This document shows, piece by piece, positions 31,866 through 42,584 of a stretch of DNA of 64,000 nucleotides. Made by a program: the position numbers and the translations under genes. Each line of letters opens with the position of its first letter. Position 1 is the first letter of the stretch. Origin of the DNA: Prototheca cutis (Eukaryota > Chlorophyta > Trebouxiophyceae > Chlorellales > Chlorellaceae). The stretch spans positions 937,097 through 1,001,096 of the forward strand of contig BCIH01000007.1 of NCBI GenBank assembly GCA_002897115.2, given 5' to 3'. A model generated the notes under the pieces. That model was not told the origin of the DNA. It saw only the letters and a list, made by a program, of their open reading frames with translations, and made no database searches.

Positions 31866-32747
31866 TTAGCACTCCATGTCCTGGCCAGATTCCTGGGTCG
31901 CAGCACTCAGCGCCTTTTCCTCAGCACTTCGAACGGAGCTCAGCTTGAGCAACAGCTGTCTCAAGGACAGCGCCGACCTCGGAGGGAGCATACCAGCCCT
32001 ATTTTTGGAGGGCCGGGGGAGGGCCACGTCATGCTCGCAAAGGCCGGGACCGGCGGACAAGGGTGCAGGGAGGGATGGGGTCCATGCCCGTGATTCGGGT
32101 TCGCCCCAATTCTAAATAGACCAATCCCGGACAACCGGGCACCTGCCCACCTGCGTTTCAGTCGGTTGATGGAAGCCGCATTCTCTTCACCCAGAGTCTC
32201 TTCCAGCTGCCTCACATCCGAGGGCAGGAGCCTGCTGGTCGTGATTCCCGGGGAGCTCCGGACCGGCAGCACCAGGCGGCCCTCCTCGTCGCAGTGCCCA
32301 TCGGGCGTGGTGTACTTTCCAGCAATTCCCGCAGGTGCCTCTGCAAACCTCACCCTGCACGGCAGCACACGGGGGTTTGAACAAGAATCACCTCCTGAGT
32401 TGGTGTGTGCCATGCAGTGCTGAAAATGTGGGCTGCTGCCGCTCAGACTTTGACCCCCGTAAGAAGGGAATAACTCATCGGCGGAGCCCCACATCACAAG
32501 CGCACGACAGCCCAATCTCCGCCACCCCCCCCCCCCCCCCCCCCCCCCCCAATCCACGCCACGCAACCACGACGTGCTAGCACCTTTTCCTGGGTTCTGG
32601 AGGCGCCCTGGGCTGAAGTTCCTGCTCGGAAAGGCCGTGCTTGGACGCATGTTCGGCGTGATCTTTGTCTGATGCCTTGGGCTCGTGTTTGTCGGGGTGG
32701 TGGTGGTGCTTCCCTCGACCGCCTTTGCCTGCTTTGCCCTCCCTCAT
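31866..32747 (-). CDS. 166-aa protein with RVxF PP1-docking motif
   Basis: Three exons (32584-32747, 32151-32354, 31866-31998) all join in phase 2. The N-terminus is basic and His/Lys-rich (GKGGRGKHHHHPDKHEPKAS). Splicing of exon 1 to exon 2 creates PRKRVRFAEAPAG, a textbook RVxF docking motif for protein phosphatase 1 catalytic subunits, with upstream basic residues. The middle region is followed by a helical segment (VRQLEETLGEENAASINRLK) and a C-terminal helix (LSLRQLLLKLSSVRSAEEKA). No other domain is recognised. A role as a small PP1 regulator is inferred from the motif alone; RVxF occurs by chance fairly often. Intron 1 holds a 26-base homopolymer run. Confidence 0.55.
32525..32550. repeat. 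Poly-C tract (poly-G on the gene strand) in intron
   Basis: Twenty-six consecutive C within intron 1 of the RVxF-motif gene. Confidence 0.92.
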
Positions 32748-33291
32748 CCAGGAAACCGTCCAGCAAGGCTTCCTCACGACTCGCTCGCATCCATGCCTGA
32801 TGTTATGCTATCGTATCATAAAATTGAGCGCTCTCGGATGCACACGCTGGCCCCTAGAAGAACCTGCTGGCTCTGGCGATCTGAGGGCGGGCTCTGGCAG
32901 CAGCACCGTCACACACGTGCCCCGGGGAGGCGCTCGCAGCTTCTTGATCACGGGGCTCCAGTGCAAAAGCAACAGCACAAAGACATGTTGAAAGGCATTC
33001 AATTTGCTAATGCAGCATGTTTTGTCCTATGGCGGGCATGCGCTGCATTTGCGAGATTCGACGGGACCCTCCCGAGATCGCCCAGGGTCCTTGCTACAAC
33101 GCGGACCCCAGGCCCACCACCAGCACACCCGCGCCCATGCCTGGATCATGCGCGCCCAAGCTTTGTTGTTCCGCACAGAGCAAGTGGGTGTGCTTCTACA
33201 ATGAGTGAATGAATCGATGGTACAGGACCCAAACTTCAGGCTTTGCTGCGGGTCTCGCATTATCCTCGCGTCGGAGGGTTGCGTCGTCTTC
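32748..33291. other. Intergenic region, no gene seen
   Basis: Upstream of the RVxF-motif gene and 3' of the DESI1-type gene, both on the minus strand. Plus-strand open frames here have no recognisable motif. Confidence 0.4.
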
Positions 33292-34507
33292 TCAGGCATC
33301 TGCAGCCTTGCGCGCTGCAGCCTCGTGTTGAAGCGCCAGCGCGGCCGCCTCTGTCTCGTTCAGGCCACCGCCTGACTCAGACATGAGTCGAGCCGTCTCA
33401 GCCGCCACGTGCTCCTCTGCAGCGGTCCGGTCGTCGGCAGCCGGCCCCGCCACCGCCTGCCCGGCTGCCCCCCGGTCGACAATCATGGTCCGGGCGATCG
33501 CGGCGTCCAGGTCCCTGGACAGTGTCCGTGGACTCACAGGCTCGGCCTCGCTCGGCGCAGCTGCTGGAGTGGCGGCGGTCGCGGAGGGGGGGNCCGCTCC
33601 GGCCAGTGCTGCGGCCAGCTGCGCTCCGAGGATCTGCGCCGCCGCGCGGCCGGCCGCAGGTTGCCGCGCTGCCGTCGATGCAGAAGGCATGGCCTGTGCA
33701 CCGGTGTCGCGGCGCTGGCCGTTGGCAGCCGCCACCGGGGTGCCCATGCTCCCCAGCTGGGCCTCCAGGCCCTTGAGTGCAGGTGCCAGCATCTGACCAA
33801 ACGGCGTGGCCAGCACTTCGGCGGGCAGACCTGTGATGTGGTCTGGCACGCCGACCCCCGTCAGCAGTCGCGCAAAGTCATCGGAAAAATTGTTGCAGTT
33901 GTTGGAAAACAGGGAATAGGATTCGGGCGTGTAGCGCTCTGANAGATCCGCCAGCAGCGTATCCACCATGTCAGCATCAAGCTGCGTCAACCTGCGAGCG
34001 CTTCCGCAGTGTGAAATGGTTGAAGAAATGATCAACGGGGCGATGCATGTGCCGANCACCACGCTGTCATGCGGAGAGCCGACAGCAGTGGCGAACAGGT
34101 GGCAAGCAGCAGACCCTCCATTGTCAAAAACTGGCATCCATGACGAACACAGACATACATCCAAACGCAGGCTACCCAGGAAATCCCACGTACCCCAGAT
34201 CCAGGATCTGCACTGGGGTCCCGCAAGGCGTGGTCCCTGGGGTCGCGGCGTTGATGCCATGCCCGAAGTAGAATTCGGTCCCCCTCACCACCACGGAGGT
34301 GTGCCACACGCCGTCAATCTGTGAACGGGTTGCGCAGCAGGAAGCCCGCTAAGCCCATATGTTTGTTCAATGATACCCACAGGTTTGGCAAGCATCGACA
34401 TTCTCGCGCAGGCTTGCCTGCTTGTCGAGCAGCATGCGGCTAAAGGCCTTGGCCATGCCCCCACTGAGATCGTAGATGTACAGCTGCACGCGGTCGCCCT
34501 GCGCCAT
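33292..34507 (-). CDS. DESI1-type PPPDE thiol peptidase with long C-terminal extension
   Basis: Exons 34418-34507, 34194-34318 and 33292-33991 give 304 aa. The first 140 residues match the PPPDE/DeSI fold: VQLYIYDLSGGMAKAFSRML, then IDGVWHTSVVVRGTEFYFG with the catalytic His (about residue 36), then PESYSLFSNNCNNFSDDFAR with the catalytic Cys (about residue 104), then DHITGLPAEVLATPFGQ. Family members remove SUMO or act on palmitoylated proteins. The C-terminal half is an Ala-rich extension ending in a helical EAAALALQHEAAARKAADA; it is absent from short animal DESI1. Intron 1 starts with GC, and the protein conservation across KQ-IDGVWHT supports that splice. Confidence 0.88.
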
Positions 34508-34864
34508 TGCTGCACTTTCAATCGCAGAGCTACAGTTGCAACTTANACCGTTTGCATGTGCGGATAACGCTTGGGGAGACAGACAGCGCGCACTCCTTTT
34601 TATGCGTCCTTGACAGTGGAAGGATCGCGAAGTCTGTCGATGGTTTTGATATTCGGGGGTGCTCCATTCACGGACAACCGGGGGGGGGGCCCCCATTGAC
34701 CGGCAACGTGGGCGCGTGGGGTACGATTCCAGACAAACTGGGGGGCACCCCACAAGAGATCCGCGAGGGTAGCCCAGAAACAAACTGGCCTCACAGCACG
34801 CGTTCAATGGTACTGTTCCNCTGACCAGGGCCTGCAGCAATCCTGGTGATCANATCATANCATA
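34508..34864. other. Spacer between DESI1-type gene and element copy B
   Basis: Contains the DESI1-type promoter and possibly one end of the element. A G/C palindromic stretch (about 34680-34697) could form a hairpin. No gene is supported. Confidence 0.35.
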
Positions 34865-35250
34865 TCAGGTGGAGCGCCTGGGAGGGGGACATGCAAGGGG
34901 GGCGAGCTCGGTTTTGCGGTCAAAAGGCGGCGGTCTTTTGCCGGTCAGGACCAGTCTCTCCCCCAGGTGGNGGATGTTCCNNGCNNNNTTGACGTCGCGG
35001 TTCCACACCACGCCACANCTCTGGCATTNGAGGATGGCGNACTTGTTCCGGGCGGTGCTGCTGTTTGGGTTGCGTGCAGTGCTGCCGCTGGATGGCGGCC
35101 ACTGTCAACCGCGGGGCATCACGTCCACCGGCCTCGTCCCGGCCTGGAGCACCTGTTGCACTTGATGCCGGCGTACCCCCTGGGTGGGTGTCTTCTCTTC
35201 TGACCCCCGCCGCATCATGAAGACGTGCCTCTTGTGCATGGTCGGCCACC
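34865..35250 (-). pseudogene. Fanzor/TnpB-type nuclease C-terminus (copy B)
   Basis: The minus-strand frame reads CQxCGVVWNRDV followed, after Ns, by an N-I-x-H pattern and then LGERLVLTGKRPPPFDRKTEL, ending at a TGA at 34865-34867. CxxCG plus WNRDVN is the zinc ribbon and RuvC-III motif of TnpB and its eukaryotic Fanzor homologues, RNA-guided nucleases carried by transposons. The same frame upstream contains RRGSEEKTPTQGVRRHQVQQ but is broken by an in-frame TGA at 35105-35107. The identical aligned stop occurs in copy A, so either it is an intron border or both copies descend from an inactivated parent. RuvC-I and RuvC-II were not found. Some residues are hidden by Ns. Confidence 0.58.
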
Positions 35251-35477
35251 TCAACGCCACNCCTGCATTGCGCATCCCAGGGCAGNCGCCGGTGCAGCCC
35301 CTCGAGGTTGTGCTCATGCAGCAGCAGTACGTTGTGCAGGGGCGGCCTGCTGCCGACCGGGGAGCTGTCCCCGGCCCTGCACCAGCNGGCGCATCGACTA
35401 GACTGATACAGTGGCTGCATTATCCACTCCCATGGTCCGGCTTCAATGCAGGATGAGGAGAAGGCGTTTTTTTGACT

Positions 35478-36072
35478 ATGGACATCAACCAGCACCAGCC
35501 ACCACAGCTTCTCAGCCCGACAATAAAGCCCAGCACGTGGACGACTGGCCCGATCTGAGCCAGGTGGCGGCAGCGCCGGCCCAATCCCCGCTACGCCGAG
35601 CAGGATTAATCACGAGACGTCCACGGTGCAGGATCCCAGCAGGCTGCTGTGGACAGCCAGCTGGTCTTGCTGATCCCGAGCGGGGAACCCCAAGTGGGGA
35701 CGATGCTGGACCTCAACCCCTGCCCCTCGCCACCCCCTGAAAGACTTTGTCNTCAACNGCATNGTGCAGCGNNNNATGCTNAAGCACCCAGGCACACTGA
35801 AGGATGACCATCTTCGATTCACTCGAGGAGTGCTAAGCACCCGCTCCCCGGAATGCATCGACAAGTGGGCGGCAGAACTGGAAGAAGAAGGGCTCTGGGC
35901 TGAAATGCTTCCCAACTCAGGCTCTGGATCCAAGAAGCGGAAGATCGGGTGGCGGAGACGCAGCTGCCAGAAGTACAAGCGGAGGGCCACATCGAGATTA
36001 AATGCAGCTGCAGAGGCCCAGAAAACGGTGGCTATGACTTTGCCTGTTGCTGAACTTGAATCTGATCCCTAG
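35478..36072 (+). pseudogene. Element ORF2 (unrecognised, conserved between copies)
   Basis: Starts near an ATG giving MDINQHQPPQLLSP and ends at a stop after AELESDP (36070-36072). Peptides preserved in element copy A on the equivalent strand include AVDSQLVLLIPSGEPQVG, MLKHPGT-KDD, and a basic tail GSGSKKRKIGW then RSCQKY. Substitutions between the copies are mostly conservative in this frame and the stop is shared, which argues that this strand was coding. The frame is broken between the VDSQLV and MLKHPG parts by Ns and shifts or an unrecognised intron. The KKRK cluster could be a nuclear signal. It may be the element's transposase or an accessory protein; no family is recognised. Confidence 0.45.
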
Positions 36073-36750
36073 ATAGATTGACCTGTCTTTGTCTGCACAG
36101 TACTCCCCTTGATTCGACAAAACAATGGGCAANTTAATGATGGTATGGAGGCATAAGACGAGATTTTCTTGTGGAATCAGCCCAAACAGCACCTGCTCTG
36201 GGGCCCAACCAGTGTATGGCCCAGCCCCTGCCAATCCTAAGGGTTCTTTGCTGGCGGCGCCTTTGAAGAATGCCAAGGGCCACCGAACGAGAAGCCGACA
36301 TAACTGCAGGGTTACAACTCCCATTTGCATCCCCAATCGCCGAAATCCTTTCATTCTCTATATTTCTGGAGTAAACAGGCGTTGCATGGGCCTACACGCG
36401 CGGCTTGGAGGGCCCAGCCCTCGCAGCTGCCCAGCCCCCCGGCGTTGAAGGGCGGCTGCCCACGAGCGCACTCCCTTCTGGTCCCATCCTGTTCTCAGAC
36501 TGGACTTTTGGTGCGGAATAAATATTTTCGCGCGGTCGTACAAGGGGGTGCTGCACGGAAGCGCCTGGAAGGGATTGTCGGGCATCGAGCAGTACCCCTG
36601 ATATTCCGGCGGCCGGCCGGCCGCCGGTTTCGGTAACGGCGCATCGGCCTGAGGCTGCCCAGTGAACGGTTTTGTCTTTCACGACGACACATGTCAAGGG
36701 CCCGTGGAACAGCATTCAAACAAGAGTGCAGCCATCCAAAATGCAGATTA

Positions 36751-37527
36751 TTACCACAGCTGGGGCACCGCTCGGTGGGAGATAACGGGGGCTGCGAGCG
36801 TGCCTGCCCAGTCGGTGAGGTGCGTGGGTATCAAGCCCATGAGGTTGATGCGATAAACCGCAAACGCCAGCCCCGCCAAGTTGATTGCGCAGTAGATGAG
36901 TCGGGGAGTCAGTGTGTCCAACTCGCCCTCCGGGTCGTTGGGGAAGACTTGCGTAATGGTGCGGGAGGGCGGTGGCATGAGCGCGGTTGCGCACCAAGCA
37001 CGCTCACCCCCCCAATACACGCCCACCGACACTTCCAACCACATGACCACCTCACCTTCACCAGACTTGATGATCGCAGACAGCGGCTGATAAAAGCCTG
37101 ATGCAGTGGTCATGATTGAGAAGAGGTGCAGCTGGCTGCCAGACATCCACATCATGAAACACATCATGGCCACGTTCTTCAGGGGCGCCTGTGCCATGGA
37201 CGACAGGGCTGCCTGCCTGTTGGCCACCGCGTTGCGCTTGGTGGACGACGCCGAAGCGTCAGACTGCGTGCGTGGGAATGCATGCAGGGAGGACGGTGTC
37301 AGTCAAAGGTGGACGGGTGCTGCAGCCTGCCTGCTTCCCAGCAAGCAAGGCAACCCCCCATGATGCCCCAGCGTCGACCAGTGGCCCCCACCGCCGAGCC
37401 CTCCCGATCACCCTACCTGTTCCCTTGCAGTTGCGGCATCATACCCAATCGGATCAAGAGTGCCCTTGCGGCTTGTGGTCACAGCAGAGCTGTCAAGCTC
37501 AATCTGATACCGCCTGAACTCCGCCAT
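36751..37527 (-). CDS. EMC4: ER membrane protein complex subunit 4 (EMC4)
   Basis: Three exons (37417-37527, 37056-37263, 36751-36947; phases 0 and 1) give 171 aa, the normal length. Family hallmarks are present: APLKNVAMMCFMMWMSGSQL then HLFSIMTTASGFYQPLSAII in the first membrane region, and LTPRLIYCAINLAGLAFAVY then RINLMGLIPTHLTDWAG in the second. The EMC inserts tail-anchored and multi-pass proteins into the ER membrane. The N-terminal cytosolic part, with GTLDPIGYD, also follows the family. The C-terminus after the DWAG motif is short and non-acidic. Confidence 0.92.
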
Positions 37528-37774
37528 CGCTATTGCCCAGCGGGAGCCGTTCTTGTTACTCAAGCCGCTCCACAATAAGGCAAGTGCATAAAAGCTGCAA
37601 TGAAAATACTCGTGTCTTGCACGCGAGCTTGGGTCTTCCGCCCGCCATGCTAGAGCTGTGGATCGCGCAGACTGGGGTGCCGTGCCAGGGATTTTTGGGG
37701 TTTCGGACGTGGCGAATAATGATTTGGGTGGGAGTTCCACATCACTGCATCGCCACAAGATACTATTCACATGC

Positions 37775-38662
37775 ATGCAGGCCAATCAGAAAACGGATAC
37801 TGTTTTTATCGCCCTTGAGTATCTCTCGCGAGAGGAGACAGCGCAGCATTGTTGGGCCATCATGCCGGCCGTTGCCGGCCCTGTCGAGAAGCAGGGGGCA
37901 GGACTTTTGTTCATGTAAGGCTCTAATGTGCGGCCCTGCGCGTCTTGGAGAACTGCAATGATTTGAAAGCATGAATTGATAGAAGGGTGTCATTTTGGCA
38001 AACGAAAAGGCTCCGTCAATGCCCAAAGGTTGTCGCCTTTGCTGGGGTTGCACTGGGCTGCTGGACCTGGGCACAACACGGAGGCAACACCAGCACACGT
38101 TTCATCCCTTTCCCACAGCTCCGGGCAGGATGCTCTGCTGCTGTTGAGGGCCAACACGAAGCACAACTTGAACACGTGGGGGCTCCCAGGCGGCAATGCC
38201 GAATCTGGGGACACATCCCTGCTGGGCACAGGTGCGTTCCATGATCCTTGGTGGTGCCTTTTATTCATTGCAGTTTGATATCATGTGGATCCAGAAACAG
38301 GCAAATGGCATTACTGGACTGGGCATGGCTTGGAGCCCTTCGACAGCTTGCCCTGCCCTTTGGCAACTGCCGCAGCCATTCGTGAGGCTACGGAGGAGAT
38401 GGGGGGNCTGCCAGAGCATACAATCAAGGCTGAGATCAAGACGGTGAGAGGAAAGCGCGGCCAAAAACACTTTAGCGTGTTTGTGGCAGAGGTCAGCCCC
38501 GAGGCTCGAGCAGCATGGGCGCCTACCCTCAACTCTGAGCACAGCACCTTTCAGTGGTGGCCGCTGGCTGATGCTAAGACGGCGGCCCTGCACCCTGTGG
38601 TCGCGCGGTTGTTTGACCCCGAACAGTACCTGCCAGCGCTGAAGACCGTTGTGCCGTTCTAG
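37775..38662 (+). CDS. Nudix hydrolase
   Basis: Exons 37775-37914, 38119-38231 and 38376-38662 join in phase (2, then 1) for 179 aa. The Nudix box is assembled across the second intron: LNTWGLPGGNAESGD, then TAIREATEEMG, giving the REx(2)EExG catalytic core. The position usually taken by a glutamate in GG-x(3)-E-x-G-E is aspartate here. Upstream, GAGLLFISGQDALLLLRANT is the expected beta-strand start of the fold, and downstream EHSTFQWWPLADAKTA is the usual C-terminal part. Nudix enzymes cleave nucleoside diphosphates linked to another group; the substrate is unknown. The start at 37775 is tentative. One N falls in the box region. Confidence 0.78.
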
Positions 38663-38904
38663 CTTGACTCTGCTATTGCCGTTGTTCTTGCATGCAGTTG
38701 NGCAACCCCTTATCCTGCCCACTCTGTCATTCTTGCCCAGTGAGGGAACATTTTGTTGTGTCTCGCCACGCCATCATTTGAGAGCCGAGTTGCAGTTGGC
38801 GGTGCGCACTGGGAAACACATACAAGGGAAATGGGTATTGACTTCTTCTCAGAGCGAGCGAGTGTCATCGCTCAAGAAATGGGAGTGCAGGGCACAGCCT
38901 TATC

Positions 38905-39500
38905 TCACAACGAGGCCATCTACCATGCAGGGCAAAAATAATGCACCCAGCTCAGCCAGCAACAGCGTCACATCACCCCGGGGGTTGCTGGGCATCACTG
39001 ATGGCCGAAAATTTTCACGCTCTGCAGAGCAATAGGAAGGTGGACCACCTCAATGATGGACCACCTCCGGGGCTGTTTTCCCTTTCCGGGGGAGGGAAGG
39101 AGCCCCGGGGGTTCCCACCCCCAGTTGGGAAGGCTGTAACCCCCCAGGATGGATGGATGTATGGATGTTCATCAGCACTGTGGCTTTAGGCACTGGAAGC
39201 ACTCCGGCTGCTGGCCNGTCTTCCGCAGGTGCTGCACGATGTGCCTCATGTTCAGACACGCCATCAAGTCTCTGTTCCAGAGACGATGCTCGCCTTTTGG
39301 GGGCCGGCACTCCTTGTTGGTGCAGCACCAGCTGATGGCACAGCACCGTGGGCGTCTGCTCTCTGCATGACCTGCCCTGCTGCCAAGAAGGAAGGAACCC
39401 AACCCACTCTCTGAGTGACGTACCAAGGGAATGTGGTGAAACAGGCAATTTGTTTGGGAGGCGTGCCCATCCTATTCACATGGGAGTCGACGGATCTCAG
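38905..39500 (+). repeat. Dispersed repeat family 2, copy 1
   Basis: Shares a long, ordered similarity with 42585-43010. The first 130 or so bases (about 38918-39050) are nearly identical to 42588-42725, starting at a CCATGCAGGGCAAAAAT core and ending in GGTGGACCACCTCAATGATG. A second block (about 39362-39500) matches about 42795-42950. Between the blocks copy 1 has an extra 250 or so bases, including short GGAT repeats. In this copy the frames are broken. No terminal repeat structure was recognised. Confidence 0.75.
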
Positions 39501-39653
39501 AAAGGTGTCATCATTTTCTGCCGTTAGTGCACAGAAAGTGATCTGGGAGCNTACACATCAAGCCACCAAAGAGAAATGCCTCCAGCCGAGCGTGCCAGCG
39601 GTCAGTGGCCTTTCAGACTCCTCCACACCTGTTGCACTGCGGCAACCCTTGCC

Positions 39654-42271
39654 TCAGTCGACCTTTTTATTCTGCTGCGAATGATGGCTCGCTTGCGGGT
39701 TATGCTGCGGCTGTTGATGTTGTGACTGTGGGTGACGTTGGTGCTGCTGATGCGATGGCGGCTGATGCTGCGACGACTGGACAGGTGGCGCGACACTGAC
39801 GTGGCGGCGCAGCGTCCCGCGTGCCCGCTGCTGATGAACCGTGGCTGCGTAGCGATCCAGGTAGGCACGGGCCGACCGCCGGAGTAGCCAGCCCAGCCCG
39901 AATTTGGCCAAGACAAGCAAACCCCAGACACCGGTGACAAGAAGACAGGTCACAAAGGTAAAGACACTTCGCTGCACAAGACCTGCCGATGCTCCAGGTC
40001 CAAGCATGCCGCTGCTCGACAGCACACCAATGTACGACACTGCATTGATCAACGGCTTGTTTAAGGGTCGTGCTGGCAATGGGGTTTATCATGGCGTCTC
40101 TTTGAGCAGTTGCAGCTGCTGCATCCACGCGCACACACCCCGTCATCGGATGCAGGCCCCCCCTTTTCCCTCCCAAACAAAGGGAAACCAAGTGATACCT
40201 CCGATTCTGACAAACAGGGCTGCGGATGCCAGGGGCTCGAATCCCACCAGGCGGTGCATGGTGCCCGTGCCGGCCGTCATTCCCTCGCTCAGATCCCGCA
40301 TAAACTCGCGGTACACCCCAGGACTGCATGGTTTGTCTAGGTTTTTGTTTTTTGTAGGAGCCCTATTTCTGTCCTGTGTGCAGACAACAAGCAGCATGCA
40401 AGCTGTCGCTGCAGGTCCCAAGCATGCATCGCAAGGAAGGAAGGATGGACAAAAGCACATGTGCCCCGGTTGACCATGATACTTCCGGTGCAGACAAAAG
40501 AAGAACGACGACACGCAGAGACAGACCTTGTCCTGCTGATGCACAACCAAAAAAGTTCCAAAGCCTGCACGCACCGTATTTCATTGAACTTCCCGACGAC
40601 GGCGTGCTTTACAATGTCGATGGCGGCTTCGGCGAGGAAGATGCGGGCGCAGCGTGCAAGGAGGCCCGGGTTTGGGACGGCATGCCCTGCATTGCCCATC
40701 TCCTCTACCACCACGAATGCCAGGAGGAGGAGGAGATGGAAGCGCTCCACCAGATCCTGGCAGGCCAGGTTGTAGAGCTTGGTCCCGTCAAAGCGCTTGA
40801 ACACGGTGCCCTTGATCTCGCCGAAATTGGCCGCAATCAGCAGACCCACCAGCGCGTTTTTCCGCGAGTTGAGCGCCACGCTGAACACCATGGCCTGGCC
40901 GAGCAGCACCGCGCAGTGCGTCAGCAACAGGCATAGCGCCACCAGGCAGTCTGCCGCGACCTGCAGAACTGCACGCCGTCGCGCATTTCCTGATCGGGGC
41001 GCCGCTGTGGGCGGGTGAGGGCCCGTAGCAGCGGTGCCCACCGTCGGCGCCGACACCTTCTCCCCCGCACCACCCATGTGCCCACCACTGCTACTCCAGG
41101 CGGCGGAGAGCGCAGCGCAGCTCCCCGCCAGTGCCTCCAGCACGTCGACGCCAAAGGAGCAGCAGATCTTGTCGCCGAGCTCCAGCGCAGCGTAAAACAC
41201 TGACAGCTTGAGAAACTCGTGGGTCAGGTCCTTGAGCCAGTAGTAGATGCTGCCCACATTCAGCGTGGTCATGAAACCTAGCATGCAGCAGAAGAGCACG
41301 AGGACCAGGCCATCGTACAGCAATGCGCCGGCCGCTGCCGCTGACAGCTGGTCGCGGGGGCGATGACGTTGTTGCAGAGCCGCCTCCTCGCCAGACTCCG
41401 GACCCTTGCTTCCCCCCGCCTTCAACCCCCGCCTGCTGCTCCTCCTCGCAGACCTCGCGCATGTCCACCCTCGCACCGCGCCCCAGAGCGCCAGCGCCAG
41501 GCGGAGCGGCACGACGGTGAGGACCGTCAGAAAGGCGTCCGCACATACCCCAACGCCCGTGGCTTGAAATCGCTCCAGCTGGTACGGGACCGACAGAATC
41601 GCATTGTACACCCGATCCCGCTCCGACTGGCCCCACACGTCATCCGGCAGGCCGCTCGCCGTTGCACCGGGTCGCAACTCCTCAGTCACAAACCCCCAAA
41701 AATCGCCGTCGTGGGTCCGGGGGGCAGTCTGACCGGTGTCGTCACCGGCACCAGTGGTCGTCAAAAGGTGGGTGTCCCGGTCAAGAAACGGCCCCAGTCG
41801 TGGGGAAGGCCGTGGACTGGAGCCCTGGACGGGTGCTGGCTTGCCCAGGGGGAGCGACAGAAGGGGGGGTGGGACGGCCCGAGGTGTGCCAACGCCATCG
41901 GCCATCACAGCACCGCCGGAACCGTGCGGCGCCATTATGTCGGGGCTGGAGCTGCCCGTGCGGGCGCCTGCTGCCGTCGGCGACACAGGCGGCCGTGGGT
42001 GCAGGGCGGGCGCCGTGGAGGCGGGGCGGGGGTGGGGTTCCAAGTCGCCTTCCAGCATGTGTGTTGACAAGTCAGTCTTGGCCCTAACAAGGGGTCTGGG
42101 CGCGCCCAGGACCAGGTCCATGCCATCGAGATTGGACTCGCTGTTGCTTCGAGCCAGGGGACTGCTGCGAACCAGGTCCAGGGCATCAGGTATGTCGGGG
42201 CAGCTGCACTGCACGGCGGGGCTCTTGGGCGACTGGTCGCCGGCGGCCTCCTCCGCCTGCCGGGTCACCAT
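39654..42271 (-). CDS. TAPT1-family multi-pass membrane protein
   Basis: Exons 40575-42271, 40199-40323 and 39654-40039 (phases 2 and 1) give 735 aa. After a disordered, Pro/Ser-rich N-terminal third, the conserved family region begins at SERDRVYNAILSVPYQLERF. It continues through membrane segments and cytosolic loops such as TTLNVGSIYYWLKDLTHEFL, KLSVFYAALELGDKICCSFG, IAANFGEIKGTVFKRFDGTK and LAEAAIDIVKHAVVGKFNEI, and ends with RSVFTFVTCLLVTGVWGLLV. This is the TAPT1 family, represented in plants by POD1, linked to ER/cilium-base trafficking. The C-terminal tail is rich in Gln/His. The region RPGVYREFMRDL in exon 2 confirms the first splice. Confidence 0.9.
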
Positions 42272-42584
42272 GGAGCCACTGATCAATGTCCGGTGGCCAC
42301 CCACAAGCACCGTCGCACGTTTACATGCCGCGTATCAGGGGCAGCATGGCGCGGCAGATGCCTGCGGCAGAGCTCGGTAGTGGTGCACGGAGGTGTGGTG
42401 CAGATTGCCGTGATCCGGCTACAGGCACGACAGAGATCTCGGCAGATGTTCCCACGAAAAATGTAACAATTTGGAAAAAGAATATCATACTATAACGGCA
42501 GTGCTGCACTAGCGGGCCGGTGGTCAGGACGGCGTTGTATCTCGCCAAGGGCGACGCCCCGAAACGTGGATATCTGGATCGCTC
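42272..42584. other. Upstream flank of the TAPT1-family gene
   Basis: Probable promoter and 5' untranslated region of the minus-strand TAPT1-family gene, next to a dispersed repeat. No other gene seen. Confidence 0.4.

Larger units (their letters stand above)
34865..36590. mobile_element. Mobile element copy B, two divergent ORFs
   Basis: About 1.7 kb, homologous to copy A (2970-4506) in inverted orientation. Two divergently oriented coding remnants are seen: a nuclease C-terminal region on the minus strand (about 35400 down to 34865) and ORF2 on the plus strand (about 35478-36072). Beyond ORF2 the shared non-coding part extends to about 36590 (matching 2970-3460 in copy A). Scattered Ns suggest a collapsed or poorly assembled repeat. 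Terminal inverted repeats and target-site duplications could not be identified by eye, so the transposon superfamily stays open. Confidence 0.65.

Noticed and set aside
32494..32790. Polyglycine-containing minus-strand open frame across the poly-C run
   Set aside because: The homopolymer is intronic; the neighbouring exons join in phase without it and create a sensible protein.
40225..40250. A GGCTCGAATCCCACC string resembling a tRNA B-box
   Set aside because: It is coding sequence of TAPT1-family exon 2 and no A-box or cloverleaf could be formed around it.
41363..42067. A 234-codon plus-strand open frame
   Set aside because: Antisense to the disordered N-terminal part of the TAPT1-family gene; no domain.
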